The notes beneath the pieces were generated by a model. The model made no database searches and had not been told where the DNA came from. It saw only the letters and a list, made by a program, of their open reading frames with translations. From contig JAEWIL010000198.1 of NCBI GenBank assembly GCA_023387085.1, positions 1-57,771 on the forward strand: 57,771 nucleotides of DNA. Reading direction: 5' to 3'. Positions 27,065 through 39,643 of this stretch are shown here, one piece after another. Both the position numbers and the translations under genes were made by a program. Every line of letters starts with the position of its first letter. Position 1 is the first letter of the stretch. This stretch comes from Pseudomonadota bacterium (GTDB lineage Bacteria; Pseudomonadota; Alphaproteobacteria; Sphingomonadales; Sphingomonadaceae).

Positions 27065-27303
27065 CGCGCGGCCCGAGTTTCGATGATCGGGAAAGAATGG
27101 GACGAGAGGCGGGCGCTGTCCTGGAGGCATTGCCGGCCGAGCCGATCAGTGTGCGTATCGCCGTCGCCGTGAAACTTACGGGTATCGGGCGATCGACGCT
27201 CTACGAACTCATCAAATCCGGAGAAATCGAAACGGTGAAAGTCGGTCGCTCGACCTACATCCCGTATCGATGTCTCAAAAAGCTCGTGGGCGGTCGGGCG
27301 TGA
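27061..27303 (+). CDS. Excisionase-like helix-turn-helix protein
   Basis: The 80-residue product starts at GTG 27061, overlapping the previous stop (GTGA). It carries a MerR/excisionase-type winged HTH: VRIAVAVKLTGIGRSTLYELIKSGEIETVKVGRSTYIPYRCLKKLV. Such AlpA/Xis-like proteins control excision or transcription of mobile elements. It is the last gene of the transfer operon, and no integrase gene is present on either side in the window, so a regulatory role is as likely as an excision role. Confidence 0.85.
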   Translation: MTRGPSFDDRERMGREAGAVLEALPAEPISVRIAVAVKLTGIGRSTLYELIKSGEIETVKVGRSTYIPYRCLKKLVGGRA

Positions 27304-27648
27304 CCGCGCCGGTTCTCGGTCGGTCTCGTCACGTGCTGCTTACATCTCTCTTCCGGATGCCGGTTCAGCAAGAAATCCGTCGCAAAATTTCCGAGTCCTT
27401 TGCGTGGAGCCATTGAAATATGTGGCCGAGATATATCCATGATATATGTGGGCAATATATTTCGATGGTGAGATTCTCGCTAGAGCAAGGCTTTGCGCCG
27501 CTATCTGTCGTTCGGCCTCTGATGGGCCATATTTTGTTCCGTCTTAATCGGCTGAACCCTTACCAGGGCGCCTCAGAATATATTCTTGTTGAGGTTTTTT
27601 CAATTAAACCTTACTAAGAGTGGTCTTTTCTCGGGTATGGTTAGGTTT
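27304..27648. other. AT-rich region between transfer operon and fic
   Basis: No convincing gene is present. The base composition changes sharply to AT-rich from about 27410, unlike the transfer operon. It contains the inverted repeat and iterated ATATGTGG elements listed separately, and it should hold the fic promoter. Confidence 0.6.
27418..27460. promoter_or_regulatory. AT-rich inverted repeat and iterated element
   Basis: ATATATC (27431-27437) and GATATAT (27441-27447) form a perfect 7-bp inverted repeat with spacer CAT. It is embedded in two similar elements: ATATGTGGCCGAGATATAT (27418-27436) and ATATGTGGGCAATATAT (27444-27460). The pattern fits a dimeric repressor operator, possibly for the adjacent HTH protein, or an element boundary. 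The sequence is plain, the role is inferred. Confidence 0.45.
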
Positions 27649-28827
27649 ATGAACCGCAATCATCTGACTGCAGCGGTGCGCGCGCAACTGATTCGTTACC
27701 CGCCGCCTTACGACAACCACTATGGCATCGTCCCCTCCTCACCCCCAGAGGACGCCCTGCCTATCCAAGCCGCGCAGCTGGCGCACGACCGCGCATTGAC
27801 GATGTTAGGCCGGGTGCAGGAACTGGCCGTCCAGATCTCGGACCCATATGTGATCAGCCGGACCCTGAGCCGCCGCGAGGCCGTCGACAGTTCAGCGATC
27901 GAAGGAACTCATTCCACTCTCAGCGAACTGCTAACGATCGAAGAGCATGACGACGAGGCGCGCGCTGCCGCCCAGCAAGTCCGAGATTATGCTCTGACCC
28001 TCGATCGCATGCTTCCACGCGCAACGATTGAAGGAAGCGACGTCTTCACCGTCGAACTGATACAGAATCTCCATCGCGAGGCTATGCGGCACGACCCGGA
28101 TTATCGAGAAGACCCGGGCGCGTTCAAGGAAGCCGTAAACTGGATCGGAGGAACGGGTCACATCTCGACATCAACCTATAATCCGGCGCCTCCCGATCAG
28201 GTGGCCATCTGTCTCGAACAGAATGCTGCCTATATGCGCTGCGAAGGCATGCAGGCGATGACGCAGAGTCTCATAACCCGCATGGCCGTTGCGCATGCGC
28301 ATTTCGAGGCTGTCCATCCTTTTAGCGACGGAAACGGACGCGTGGGACGTCTTCTGTTGCCGATGATGATGGCAGCTAATGGCCATGTTCCGCTCTACCT
28401 CGCGCCGTATATCGCGGCCAACCGCGCTGGCTATTATGATGGACTCAAGGCCGCGCAGCAGCGGCTCGAATGGGCTCCCTTTGTCGCTTATCTTTCGGAT
28501 GCCATAACCGGCACGATCGAGGAACTGTTCGTGACACGTGCGGCGCTTGAACGCGTGGCAGGTGAGTGGCGGGAGCGCCGCAAATATCGAGCGGGCTCCG
28601 CCGCGCTCCGAACGCTCGACCTGCTAATCGACTATCCGGTTATCACCTTGAAGCGGCTGGCCGACAAGCTTGTTATATCCAGGCCGCAAGCCCTTGCGGC
28701 GATCAATCAGCTTGTTGAAGCTGGGATCCTCGTCGAGCGGACGGGTCATCGCCGCAATCGCGTTTACGCGGCGGGTTCGGTGCTCGCTATCGTCAACCGG
28801 CCGTTTGGTGCTGTTCCGGAAGTCTAA
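27649..28827 (+). CDS. Fic family protein (predicted AMP-transferase, class II)
   Basis: The product (392 residues from ATG 27649; ATG 27637 is also possible) has an N-terminal Fic_N-type helical domain with the autoinhibitory motif SSAIEGT near residue 82. The complete catalytic motif HPFSDGNGRVGR is near residue 223. A C-terminal winged-helix domain follows (VITLKRLADKLVISRPQALAAINQLVEAGILVERTG). Fic proteins usually transfer AMP from ATP to Ser/Thr/Tyr of a target. The intact catalytic His and the N-terminal inhibitory Glu predict a self-restrained class II enzyme. It is a single gene without a separate antitoxin. The target is unknown. It could be chromosomal rather than part of the transfer element. 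Confidence 0.92.
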   Translation: MNRNHLTAAVRAQLIRYPPPYDNHYGIVPSSPPEDALPIQAAQLAHDRALTMLGRVQELAVQISDPYVISRTLSRREAVDSSAIEGTHSTLSELLTIEEHDDEARAAAQQVRDYALTLDRMLPRATIEGSDVFTVELIQNLHREAMRHDPDYREDPGAFKEAVNWIGGTGHISTSTYNPAPPDQVAICLEQNAAYMRCEGMQAMTQSLITRMAVAHAHFEAVHPFSDGNGRVGRLLLPMMMAANGHVPLYLAPYIAANRAGYYDGLKAAQQRLEWAPFVAYLSDAITGTIEELFVTRAALERVAGEWRERRKYRAGSAALRTLDLLIDYPVITLKRLADKLVISRPQALAAINQLVEAGILVERTGHRRNRVYAAGSVLAIVNRPFGAVPEV

Positions 28828-29452
28828 TCGAAGCATTTTGCGGCGCTCGCACCGCAGGCCGCCATAAGCTCGAGCAGGCAATCCAGACTTTAAGGATCAC
28901 CAAGTCTGGAACGATTAAGGCGGTAGATGTCCGTCGCTCGCCACACCCGTTCTCCGCACCCGCATGCACCCGAATCAGGCGTTGGAGAGTGCGATCCAAC
29001 GCTATTGGGGACTCGAACCTCACCATTGGAAATTCCCGAGGTATCGATGAAGGTATCGTGTCGTCACTGACGTCAAGAAAAGGCACTTTTTTGCGTCCGA
29101 TGGACTAAATTCGAGTCCTCTTCTGCTACCCTTTCCATAGGGTCCTGAAAATCTTCAAAATGCCGAAGATATGGCAGTTCGGGTCATTCGGGTGATCCGG
29201 GATGGCGGCGGCGGCAGTTGGTCGCGCCGTTCGAGCCGGCGGCCCAGTGCGAAGCTTTCCATACTTTTTTATATGGAGATGATTTCGTTGCGGTGACACG
29301 CGGGCACGCTGCCGACCCGATGCCGGCGGTCGGTTTGCCCACATGATTCGGCTGCTGAGGAGCCGACGCGGGGCACGCAGCCAGACCGTCCGAAAATCTT
29401 GCGCGACGATGCTTGTCTTCGCGCCGCCGCGCTGTTAATGGCGCCGCTCGTT
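28828..29452. other. Gene-poor 625-bp stretch between fic and tRNA-Thr
   Basis: I find no convincing gene. The stretch contains the hairpin listed at 28882-28910. Near 28964 a 28-residue plus-strand ORF (MHPNQALESAIQRYWGLEPH and a little more) could be gene debris but is unrecognised. A segment at 29110-29131 resembles the 3' end of a tRNA and is discussed as a finding. The rest shows nothing I can name. Confidence 0.5.
28882..28910 (+). terminator. Hairpin downstream of fic, possible terminator
   Basis: TCCAGACTT (28882-28890) and AAGTCTGGA (28902-28910) form a perfect 9-bp stem with an 11-nt loop, 54 bp after the fic stop. No clear U-tract follows, so it may be a weak terminator, an RNA-stabilising hairpin or a protein-binding palindrome. 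Confidence 0.45.
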
Positions 29453-29528
29453 GCCGCTTTAGCTCAGTTGGTAGAGCACATCATTCGTAATGATGGGGTC
29501 ACAGGTTCGAGTCCTGTAAGCGGCACCA
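29453..29528 (+). tRNA. tRNA-Thr (anticodon CGT), CCA encoded
   Basis: The 76-nt gene folds as a standard cloverleaf. The acceptor GCCGCTT pairs with AAGCGGC, the D arm is GCTC/GAGC, the anticodon stem is CATCA/TGATG with loop TTCGTAA, and the T arm is ACAGG TTCGAGT CCTGT. The discriminator A and encoded CCA follow. The anticodon CGT reads ACG threonine codons. tRNA genes are common integration sites, but no integrase is adjacent here. Confidence 0.97.
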
Positions 29529-29875
29529 TTTTCCACTATATCAAGGCCTTAGATCCTGCAATTGCGGTCGGCGGGATTTGTTGCGGACTTCTTCCGGCGC
29601 TTCTGGCCGGCATTCATCGATAATGCGGCGGCGAGCCGATCGCGAAGCCAGCGAAGCTTGGCGAGGGCCGCGGGGCGTTCTCTTTGGTTTCCATCTTCGT
29701 GATATACCGGCCGAGACCGGTCGAAAAAGCGGTTACCCATCTCGCGCCGGCAACGCGTCGCGGTGTCAGGGTTTCGTATTCTTCTTGAGCGGACTTGCCG
29801 TATAGCCCTAACGGTCCGGCTACGGCTGTGGCTGTTTCCGGACCGGGCCGGCGATGCCGCGCGGGAGGAGGCTCG
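29529..29875. other. Intergenic region between tRNA-Thr and the GH6 gene
   Basis: No gene, RNA or strong repeat is recognised here. The only functional element visible is a strong ribosome binding site, GGGAGGAG at about 29862-29869, just before the GH6 start. The promoter of the GH6 gene should lie in this stretch. Confidence 0.5.
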
Positions 29876-31072
29876 ATGATCCGTTCCTTGATCGCAATGT
29901 CACTGACGTTGCTACCGATTTGTTCGGTGGCGGCCGCGGAGCAGGCGCCGTCGCTCTTTGTCGATGACCGGAGCACGACCGCGAACGCGGCCCAAAGGCT
30001 GGAAGGATCGGATCGCGACGATGCGCTTCGGCTGTCGAAAATTCCGTCCGGATCGTGGTTGGCTTATGGTTCGCCGGACCTTGTCGAAGGGATTGCCCGC
30101 GACATTGTGAGCCGTGCCGCGGCCCAAAGGCGGCTTCCGGTTCTGGTGGCCTATAATATTCCTTACCGTGATTGCGCTCTCTATTCGGCCGGGGGAGCCA
30201 TCGACAGCGCTGCTTATCGGGCGTGGATCCTCGGACTCGCGCGCGGAATCGGCGATTATCCGGCGATTGTGATTCTGGAGCCTGACGGGCTCGGCGTCAT
30301 CCCATGGCACCGCACGCTCAGCGGCGAAATCGAGGGCTGCCGGCCTGAAGGGCAGGACGAAGCCGCCGCGGCGCGCCGATACGAGGAATTGCGCGGCGCC
30401 GTCGCCATTCTGTCGGCGTTGCCGGGGGTCAGCATCTATCTCGACGGGACGGGCAGCAGCTGGCTGGCGCCGGGCGAGACCGCCAGCCGCCTGATCAAGG
30501 CGGATGTCGCCAAGGTGTCGGGTTTCTTCCTCAACGTCTCCAATTTCGAAAGCGACCGCCGCGTCGTTCCCTACGCGCGGTGGGTCAGCGACTGTATCGC
30601 CCTCATTACACACGGAGGGCTCGATCCGCGCGAATGCCCGAGCCAGTATAGCCCGGCATCCTTCGATGACGAGACGAGCTGGCCCGCAACCGACGCGGCC
30701 TATGATCGCCTGTTCGCGCAAAGGGGGCTGGAACGCGATCCATCAAGCCAGAAACATGCGGTGATCGATACCAGCCGGAATGGCAGGGGATCGTGGAAAC
30801 CGCGGTCCGGCAAGTATCGCGATCCCGAGGTCTGGTGCAATCCGCCTGGCCGGGGGGCGGGACGGCGTCCCTCGCTCGAAAGCGGAAATCCCTATATCGA
30901 TGCCTTTCTTTGGGTGAAGGTGCCCGGCGAGTCCGACGGAGAATGTCTGCGCGGAACGGCGGGTCCGGCCGATCCCGAACGGGGCATCGAGGCGCCGCCG
31001 GCCGGGCAATGGTTCCCGGCGCAGGCGCGCGAATTGATCGAACTGGCCGACCCGCCGCTTGCGGCTGAATGA
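29876..31072 (+). CDS. Secreted glycoside hydrolase family 6 cellulase
   Basis: This 398-residue protein has a signal peptide (MIRSLIAMSLTLLPICSVAAA). The GH6 fold follows, with LVAYNIPYRDCALYSAGG, AIVILEPDGLG (the conserved Asp region), VSGFFLNVSNF and VIDTSRNGRG. The last part shows WCNPPGRG and PYIDAFLWVKVPGESDG, all typical of GH6 endoglucanases and cellobiohydrolases. It should cut beta-1,4-glucan with inversion in the periplasm or outside the cell. No carbohydrate-binding module is attached. The ATG is chosen because GGGAGGAG precedes it and the signal peptide begins there. It converges on the lacI-type regulator, with 9 bp between the stops, and fits the beta-glucan locus that follows. 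Confidence 0.92.
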   Translation: MIRSLIAMSLTLLPICSVAAAEQAPSLFVDDRSTTANAAQRLEGSDRDDALRLSKIPSGSWLAYGSPDLVEGIARDIVSRAAAQRRLPVLVAYNIPYRDCALYSAGGAIDSAAYRAWILGLARGIGDYPAIVILEPDGLGVIPWHRTLSGEIEGCRPEGQDEAAAARRYEELRGAVAILSALPGVSIYLDGTGSSWLAPGETASRLIKADVAKVSGFFLNVSNFESDRRVVPYARWVSDCIALITHGGLDPRECPSQYSPASFDDETSWPATDAAYDRLFAQRGLERDPSSQKHAVIDTSRNGRGSWKPRSGKYRDPEVWCNPPGRGAGRRPSLESGNPYIDAFLWVKVPGESDGECLRGTAGPADPERGIEAPPAGQWFPAQARELIELADPPLAAE

Positions 31073-31081
31073 CCGGTGCTT

Positions 31082-32137
31082 CTAATCGGCGGGCGGAGCA
31101 GCGGTCGAGGCGCGGACGAGCAATTCATGGGCGTGGTCCCGCCGCTGGGAGACCGGAACATCGCTCTTCCCGTCGAGCGCCGCCAGCAGACGATCGGCGG
31201 CGTCCCACGCCATCTGCCGGACCGGCTGGTTGACGGTCGTGAGCTGCGGCCAGGCCGTTCGTGAAACTTCCGAATTGTCGAATCCGGCAACCGATAGGTC
31301 GCCGGGAACCGCAAGGCCAAGATCGCGCGCCGCCGCTATGGCGGCTACCGCCATGTCGTCATTCTGCGCGAGGATAGCGGTAGGGCGGGGCGCTCGCCCG
31401 AGAAGCTCCCGCGCCACGCGGTAGCCGACGTCGTAGGTGAAGTCGCCGGTGACGAGGAGCCGCTCGTCGATGGCCGCACCCGCGTCGCCGAACGCGCGCA
31501 GATACCCCTCCATACGGCCGAGGCTGGCTGCGTGCGACGGATCGCCGAGGATGATTCCGATGCGCCGATGACCCAATGACAGGAGGTGTGCCGCGACTGC
31601 ATGGCCAGCGGCCGTTTCGTCCATGGTAACGACGATGCCGCGGTCGAGTTCGCTGTGCGGCGTGATCCGGCCATAGGGCAGTTTGTTCCGTTCGAGCATA
31701 TCGAGCAGCGCGGGCTGGTCACAGGCTGGCGGGGCAAGAAGAACACCGTCGAGACCCGCGCGCAGCAGAAGAGTCCCCAGTTCCTCGGGCCGGCTCGCGA
31801 CGTGATTGAAAGGAAGAACGACGAGACGGTAACGCCCGTCCTCCAGGCGCCCCAGCGCACCATTTTGCAAATCGACGACGTAGCTCGGGCTCGGGCGCTC
31901 ATAGGTGAGGCCGATGAGATAGGACCGGCGCGCGATCAGGCTCTGCGCGGCGAGATTGGGATGATAGTCGAGCGCCGCGGCGGCTTCCTTGACCTTCTGC
32001 CGCACGGCCTTGCTCACATGCGGGGCATCGTTGAGAGCGCGGGAGACGGTCTTCGGGGTAACACCGGCAATGCGCGCGATGTCGACGATCGTGGTTCGTT
32101 TGGAAATCTGCCCCTCCCGTCGTGGTGCAGGCCGCAT
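31082..32137 (-). CDS. LacI-family transcriptional regulator of the beta-glucan locus
   Basis: This 351-residue regulator has the LacI headpiece near residues 14-60 (TTIVDIARIAGVTPKTVSRALND, then the hinge helix LDYHPNLAAQSLIARRS). A periplasmic-binding-protein-like sugar domain follows with LIGLTYERPSPSYV, GHRRIGIILGD, AILAQNDDMAVAA and SVAGFDNSE. It is divergent from the GH3 gene, and two identical operator-like boxes lie between them. It most likely represses the GH3 and receptor genes until a cello-oligosaccharide binds. Effector identity is inferred from context only. Confidence 0.92.
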   Translation of the reverse strand: MRPAPRREGQISKRTTIVDIARIAGVTPKTVSRALNDAPHVSKAVRQKVKEAAAALDYHPNLAAQSLIARRSYLIGLTYERPSPSYVVDLQNGALGRLEDGRYRLVVLPFNHVASRPEELGTLLLRAGLDGVLLAPPACDQPALLDMLERNKLPYGRITPHSELDRGIVVTMDETAAGHAVAAHLLSLGHRRIGIILGDPSHAASLGRMEGYLRAFGDAGAAIDERLLVTGDFTYDVGYRVARELLGRAPRPTAILAQNDDMAVAAIAAARDLGLAVPGDLSVAGFDNSEVSRTAWPQLTTVNQPVRQMAWDAADRLLAALDGKSDVPVSQRRDHAHELLVRASTAAPPAD

Positions 32138-32203
32138 GATTCGACGCGATAGCGCGAAATTTCAAGCCTCATAGCGGGTCGCTTGACTCCTGTCGATACA
32201 CGA

Positions 32204-32238
32204 CGGTAAACGTTGACCGAGAATCGGTAAACGTTGAC
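32204..32238 (+). promoter_or_regulatory. Twin LacI-type operator boxes upstream of the GH3 gene
   Basis: The 14-mer CGGTAAACGTTGAC occurs at 32204-32217 and again, identically, at 32225-32238. The start-to-start distance is 21 bp, two helical turns, so both face the same side of the DNA. The core AACGTT is the palindromic centre typical of LacI/GalR-family operators. The boxes lie 21-55 bp before the GH3 start codon and between the two divergent genes, where repression of transcription is expected. Confidence 0.75.
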
Positions 32239-32258
32239 ATAAATATGGGGGAGAGCGA

Positions 32259-34772
<2,514 letters not shown>

Positions 34773-34794
34773 AATTGATGGTAGGGAGGATGAC

Positions 34795-37422
34795 ATGAAC
34801 AGGGGTAAAGTGACGCGCGCTGCGCTGCTGGTGCTGCTTTCGACGACCGCGGCGCTGCCTGCCCACGCGCAAGAGGCCGGGGCAGGGGATGGCGCGAGCG
34901 ACGACCGGGACGAGATCATCGTTACCGCGAACCGGCGCGCGGAAAATTCGCAGGACGTCTCGGGCGTTGTGCAGGCGCTGGGCGCCGATCAGTTGCGCCA
35001 GGACGGCATTTCGGAGCTACGACAGCTCCAGGTCGCGGTGCCGGGGCTCAGCATCGCCAATCAGGAAGGCAATGTCGAAATCTTCATTCGCGGTGTCGGT
35101 TCGGCGAACAACACCGAACTCGGCGATCCGGGCGCCGCGCCGCACCTCAACGGCACCTATATTCCGCGCCCGCGCGGGCTGGGCCTCATGTTCTACGACC
35201 TCGACCGCGTCGAGGTAAACAAGGGGCCGCAAGGCACGCTCTACGGCCGCAACGCGCTCGCGGGTACGCTCAACATCATCACCGCAAAGCCGCGGCTCGG
35301 CGAGTTCAGCGGCTACGCGCAGGCCGAAATCGCCAATCGCTCATCCTATGGCGCGGAGGGGGCGATCAATATACCGCTCGGCGACACGCTCGCGCTGAGG
35401 GCGGCAGGCTATTATATCAACCGCGACTATGGCTTCAAAAATGTCTCGACCGGCGCACCGGCGAGCGGCCTCAAGCCGGCGGGCCTCGAGGAAAATTACG
35501 CCGGACGCCTGTCGCTCCTCTGGGAGCCGAACGACCGGCTCAGCATCTCGATCGTCGGCGACTATGGCAAAGAGACAGGAACGGGCTATCCGGGGGCGAA
35601 TATTTTCAGCGCGGTGGTCGGAAGCGGCCTCCGCCCCGACAAGCTCAACCTCAAGCACGTGGTCTACCGGGGGCTTCAGGGCGACATGGAGAATGAGCTC
35701 TGGGGTATCCAGGGCAAGATCAACTATGATTTCGGCAGCTTCGGCGCCGAATTGACCGGCAGCTACCGCTCGGTCGACTTCTATCAGGTCAATGCGTCGA
35801 GCGACGGCATCGACTATCCCGGCCGCGACCTCTCGGCGGTCCAGTATGACAATTATTCGGGCAATTTCTGGCAGACCAAGTCGAAGAGCCAGGTCTATGA
35901 AGCGCGGCTGTTCGCGAACGACGACCAGGCCTTGCGCTGGAACCTCGGTGCCTTCTATTTCAAGGAAGATCAGGCCGTCGGCTATCTCGCGCTCGCCGAC
36001 CGCGGCTACTGCTGCTACTCGGCAACCGAATTCACCATGCCCGACGTCAATGGCGAGAGCTATGCCTTCTACGCCGACGGGACCTATGACGTGGCCGATC
36101 GCCTCCGCTTTCTCGCCGGGATCCGCTATACCGAGGAAAAGAAGTCGCGCTACGGCATCGGCGGCAATTGGGCGCTAACGCTGGGCGGCGAGGATTACGC
36201 CTGCTGCTTCGCGACCCGCGTCGGCACCGAGGGGTTTCGGCCCGCGCTGCTCGACCGCCCCAACTTCGACGTCAGCAACATCACGACGCCGCAAGGCATG
36301 GCGCAGTTCCTGATCGAAGGCGTGAAGACGCCGGGACTGCGCGATACGCTCATCGCGCAGATCGGCGCGATCGCCAACGGCACCAATCCCAATGGTACCT
36401 GCATCGACCGGCCCGATATCGACAATGGCTTCGTCAACTGCCCGGCGCTCAACCCGTCGAACACCAACGGCGGCTTCAGCTATGCCAATCTTACCATTCC
36501 GGGCCAGCAGATCGGCAGCTCGAAGTTCGACTTCATCGACTGGCGCCTCGGCGTCGAATATGACCTCAGCGACGACAATATGCTTTATGCGAAGGTCTCG
36601 ACAGGTCACAAGTCGGGTGGCTTCAACGACAGCTTCAACGGCTCGCCGATCCCCGAGACCTTCAGCCCCGAAAAGCTGCTCGTCTATGAAATCGGGACAC
36701 GCAACAGTTTCGACTTCTTCGGTCGTCGCGCCGTCTTCAATCTGACCGGCTTTTATTACGACTATTCGAATCAGGTCTTCCAGGATCTCACCTGCATCAA
36801 TCTCGACAGCACCCAGACGCCGCCCGTCTGCAACGGCTATTCGCTGGTCAACCGCAACATCGGCGCCTCGCGAATCTACGGTGCCGAGGCCGAGATGCGC
36901 TTCAAGCTGCCGGGCAATTTCGGGCTCGACATCAATGCCGCCTATCTCGACACCAAGGTCACGAAGGGAACGGTGGCCGATGCGCGGGCGCAGGATTTCG
37001 GCGCCGGGGGTAATTCGCCGCTGATCAGCCTCGTCGGAAACCGCCTGCCGCTCGCATCGAAAATGAATATCAGCGCGCGGCTGTCGCAATGGTTCGACGC
37101 GGGTCCCGGGCGCCTCGATTGGCAGGCGCTGTTGAACTACCGTTCGTCCTATTTCCTCAGCCAGTTCAACGAGGACGACATCGTTTTCCTCGACGGAACC
37201 CGCCAGACCGCCTTCGAAGCGGGTTTCCCCGACCGGCAGAAAGGCTATGCGACGCTCAATCTGGGCATCGGCTATACGATCGACAATTTCCGTCTGGAGG
37301 CCTGGGCGAGCAATTTCCTCAACGAGGAGGTCTCGCAAAAGGCGTTGGTCGGATCGTCACTCAACATTCGCTTCCTGAACGACGCACGGAGCTATGGCCT
37401 GCGCGTTCGCGTGAACTTCTAG
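34795..37422 (+). CDS. TonB-dependent outer-membrane receptor of the beta-glucan locus
   Basis: This 875-residue protein has a signal peptide (ALLVLLSTTAALPAHAQ) and a TonB-box-like DEIIVTANRR. The plug domain shows LRQLQVAVPGLSIANQEG, FIRGVGS and VEVNKGPQGTLYGRNALAGTLNI. A beta barrel ends in the aromatic C-terminal strand YGLRVRVNF. The start is fixed by GGGAGGATG just upstream; a longer open frame only overlaps the GH3 gene. It probably imports oligosaccharides released outside the cell by the GH6 enzyme, for cleavage by the GH3 enzyme. The substrate is inferred from neighbours; the receptor family includes siderophore and aromatic transporters. Confidence 0.93.
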   Translation: MNRGKVTRAALLVLLSTTAALPAHAQEAGAGDGASDDRDEIIVTANRRAENSQDVSGVVQALGADQLRQDGISELRQLQVAVPGLSIANQEGNVEIFIRGVGSANNTELGDPGAAPHLNGTYIPRPRGLGLMFYDLDRVEVNKGPQGTLYGRNALAGTLNIITAKPRLGEFSGYAQAEIANRSSYGAEGAINIPLGDTLALRAAGYYINRDYGFKNVSTGAPASGLKPAGLEENYAGRLSLLWEPNDRLSISIVGDYGKETGTGYPGANIFSAVVGSGLRPDKLNLKHVVYRGLQGDMENELWGIQGKINYDFGSFGAELTGSYRSVDFYQVNASSDGIDYPGRDLSAVQYDNYSGNFWQTKSKSQVYEARLFANDDQALRWNLGAFYFKEDQAVGYLALADRGYCCYSATEFTMPDVNGESYAFYADGTYDVADRLRFLAGIRYTEEKKSRYGIGGNWALTLGGEDYACCFATRVGTEGFRPALLDRPNFDVSNITTPQGMAQFLIEGVKTPGLRDTLIAQIGAIANGTNPNGTCIDRPDIDNGFVNCPALNPSNTNGGFSYANLTIPGQQIGSSKFDFIDWRLGVEYDLSDDNMLYAKVSTGHKSGGFNDSFNGSPIPETFSPEKLLVYEIGTRNSFDFFGRRAVFNLTGFYYDYSNQVFQDLTCINLDSTQTPPVCNGYSLVNRNIGASRIYGAEAEMRFKLPGNFGLDINAAYLDTKVTKGTVADARAQDFGAGGNSPLISLVGNRLPLASKMNISARLSQWFDAGPGRLDWQALLNYRSSYFLSQFNEDDIVFLDGTRQTAFEAGFPDRQKGYATLNLGIGYTIDNFRLEAWASNFLNEEVSQKALVGSSLNIRFLNDARSYGLRVRVNF

Positions 37423-37434
37423 AAAAAAGGGGGG

Positions 37435-37469
37435 CAGCCGTCCGCGTCGCGCAATGGCGCGGGCGGTTG
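37435..37469 (+). terminator. Hairpin after the TonB receptor gene, candidate terminator
   Basis: CAGCCGTCCGCG (37435-37446) pairs with CGCGGGCGGTTG (37458-37469) over 12 bp with two G-T wobble pairs and an 11-nt loop, just after the receptor stop. There is no clear U-tract. It lies in the convergent gap between the receptor and groEL. Confidence 0.5.
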
Positions 37470-37559
37470 TCATAGGGAGGAGTGTGTCTCGATCCTCTGG
37501 CCGAGCCTGAGCTTGTGAAGCCCACCGATTGCGAAGGGTCCACAACCGGCCAACGATGC

Positions 37560-37587
37560 GAGGGCGGCGGGTTGCCCCACCGCCCTC
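37560..37587 (-). terminator. Hairpin after groEL, candidate terminator
   Basis: GAGGGCGG (37560-37567) and CCGCCCTC (37580-37587) are perfect complementary arms, and the loop contains further GGG/CCC pairing. The hairpin lies directly after the groEL stop on the minus strand. The following bases are not T-rich, so termination efficiency is uncertain. Confidence 0.5.
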
Positions 37588-37593
37588 CAATCG

Positions 37594-39213
<1,620 letters not shown>

Positions 39214-39260
39214 TATTACCTCCTTGTTGATGCCCTTTCAGTTACTGGATGGATGCGACC

Positions 39261-39575
39261 TCAGGCCGCCTTTTTGAGCGCCTCGGCCTGCTCGATGACG
39301 CCGAGAATATCGCTCTCCTTCATGATGAGCAGGTCCTCGCCTTCGATGCGGACCTCGGTGCCCGACCATTTGCCGAACAGGATGCGGTCGCCGGCCTGGA
39401 CGTCGAGCGCGGTCACCGTGCCATCCTCGGAGCGGGTGCCAGGACCGACGGCGACGACTTCGCCCTCCTGCGGCTTTTCCTTCGCGGTGTCGGGGATGAT
39501 GATGCCGCCCGAGGTCTTCTCTTCGGCTTCGATGCGGCGGACGACCACACGGTCGTGCAAGGGACGGAAATGCAT
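39261..39575 (-). CDS. groES: GroES co-chaperonin
   Basis: This 104-residue lid subunit of the GroEL chamber begins MHFRPLHDRVVVRRIEAEEK. It carries the mobile loop KTSGGIIIPDTAKEKPQEGEV and the roof segment, and ends in ILGVIEQ plus a short Lys/Ala tail. GGAGGTT precedes the start. Length is normal, slightly extended at the C-terminus. It is the first gene of the groES-groEL operon. Confidence 0.97.
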   Translation of the reverse strand: MHFRPLHDRVVVRRIEAEEKTSGGIIIPDTAKEKPQEGEVVAVGPGTRSEDGTVTALDVQAGDRILFGKWSGTEVRIEGEDLLIMKESDILGVIEQAEALKKAA

Positions 39576-39643
39576 GCATAACCTCCATATTGCATAACGA
39601 TATGATAAGCCGGCGTACCCGTCCGAGGCACGCGGCGCCGAAA

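Noticed and set aside
27586..27648. TTG start extending the Fic protein by 21 residues
   Set aside because: No ribosome binding site, and the extra residues (LNLTKSGLF) come from the AT-rich leader. ATG 27649 or 27637 fits the family better.
36175..37338. 387-codon minus-strand frame inside the TonB receptor gene
   Set aside because: Antisense shadow with high Arg/Val/Ala content and no ribosome binding site or motif.
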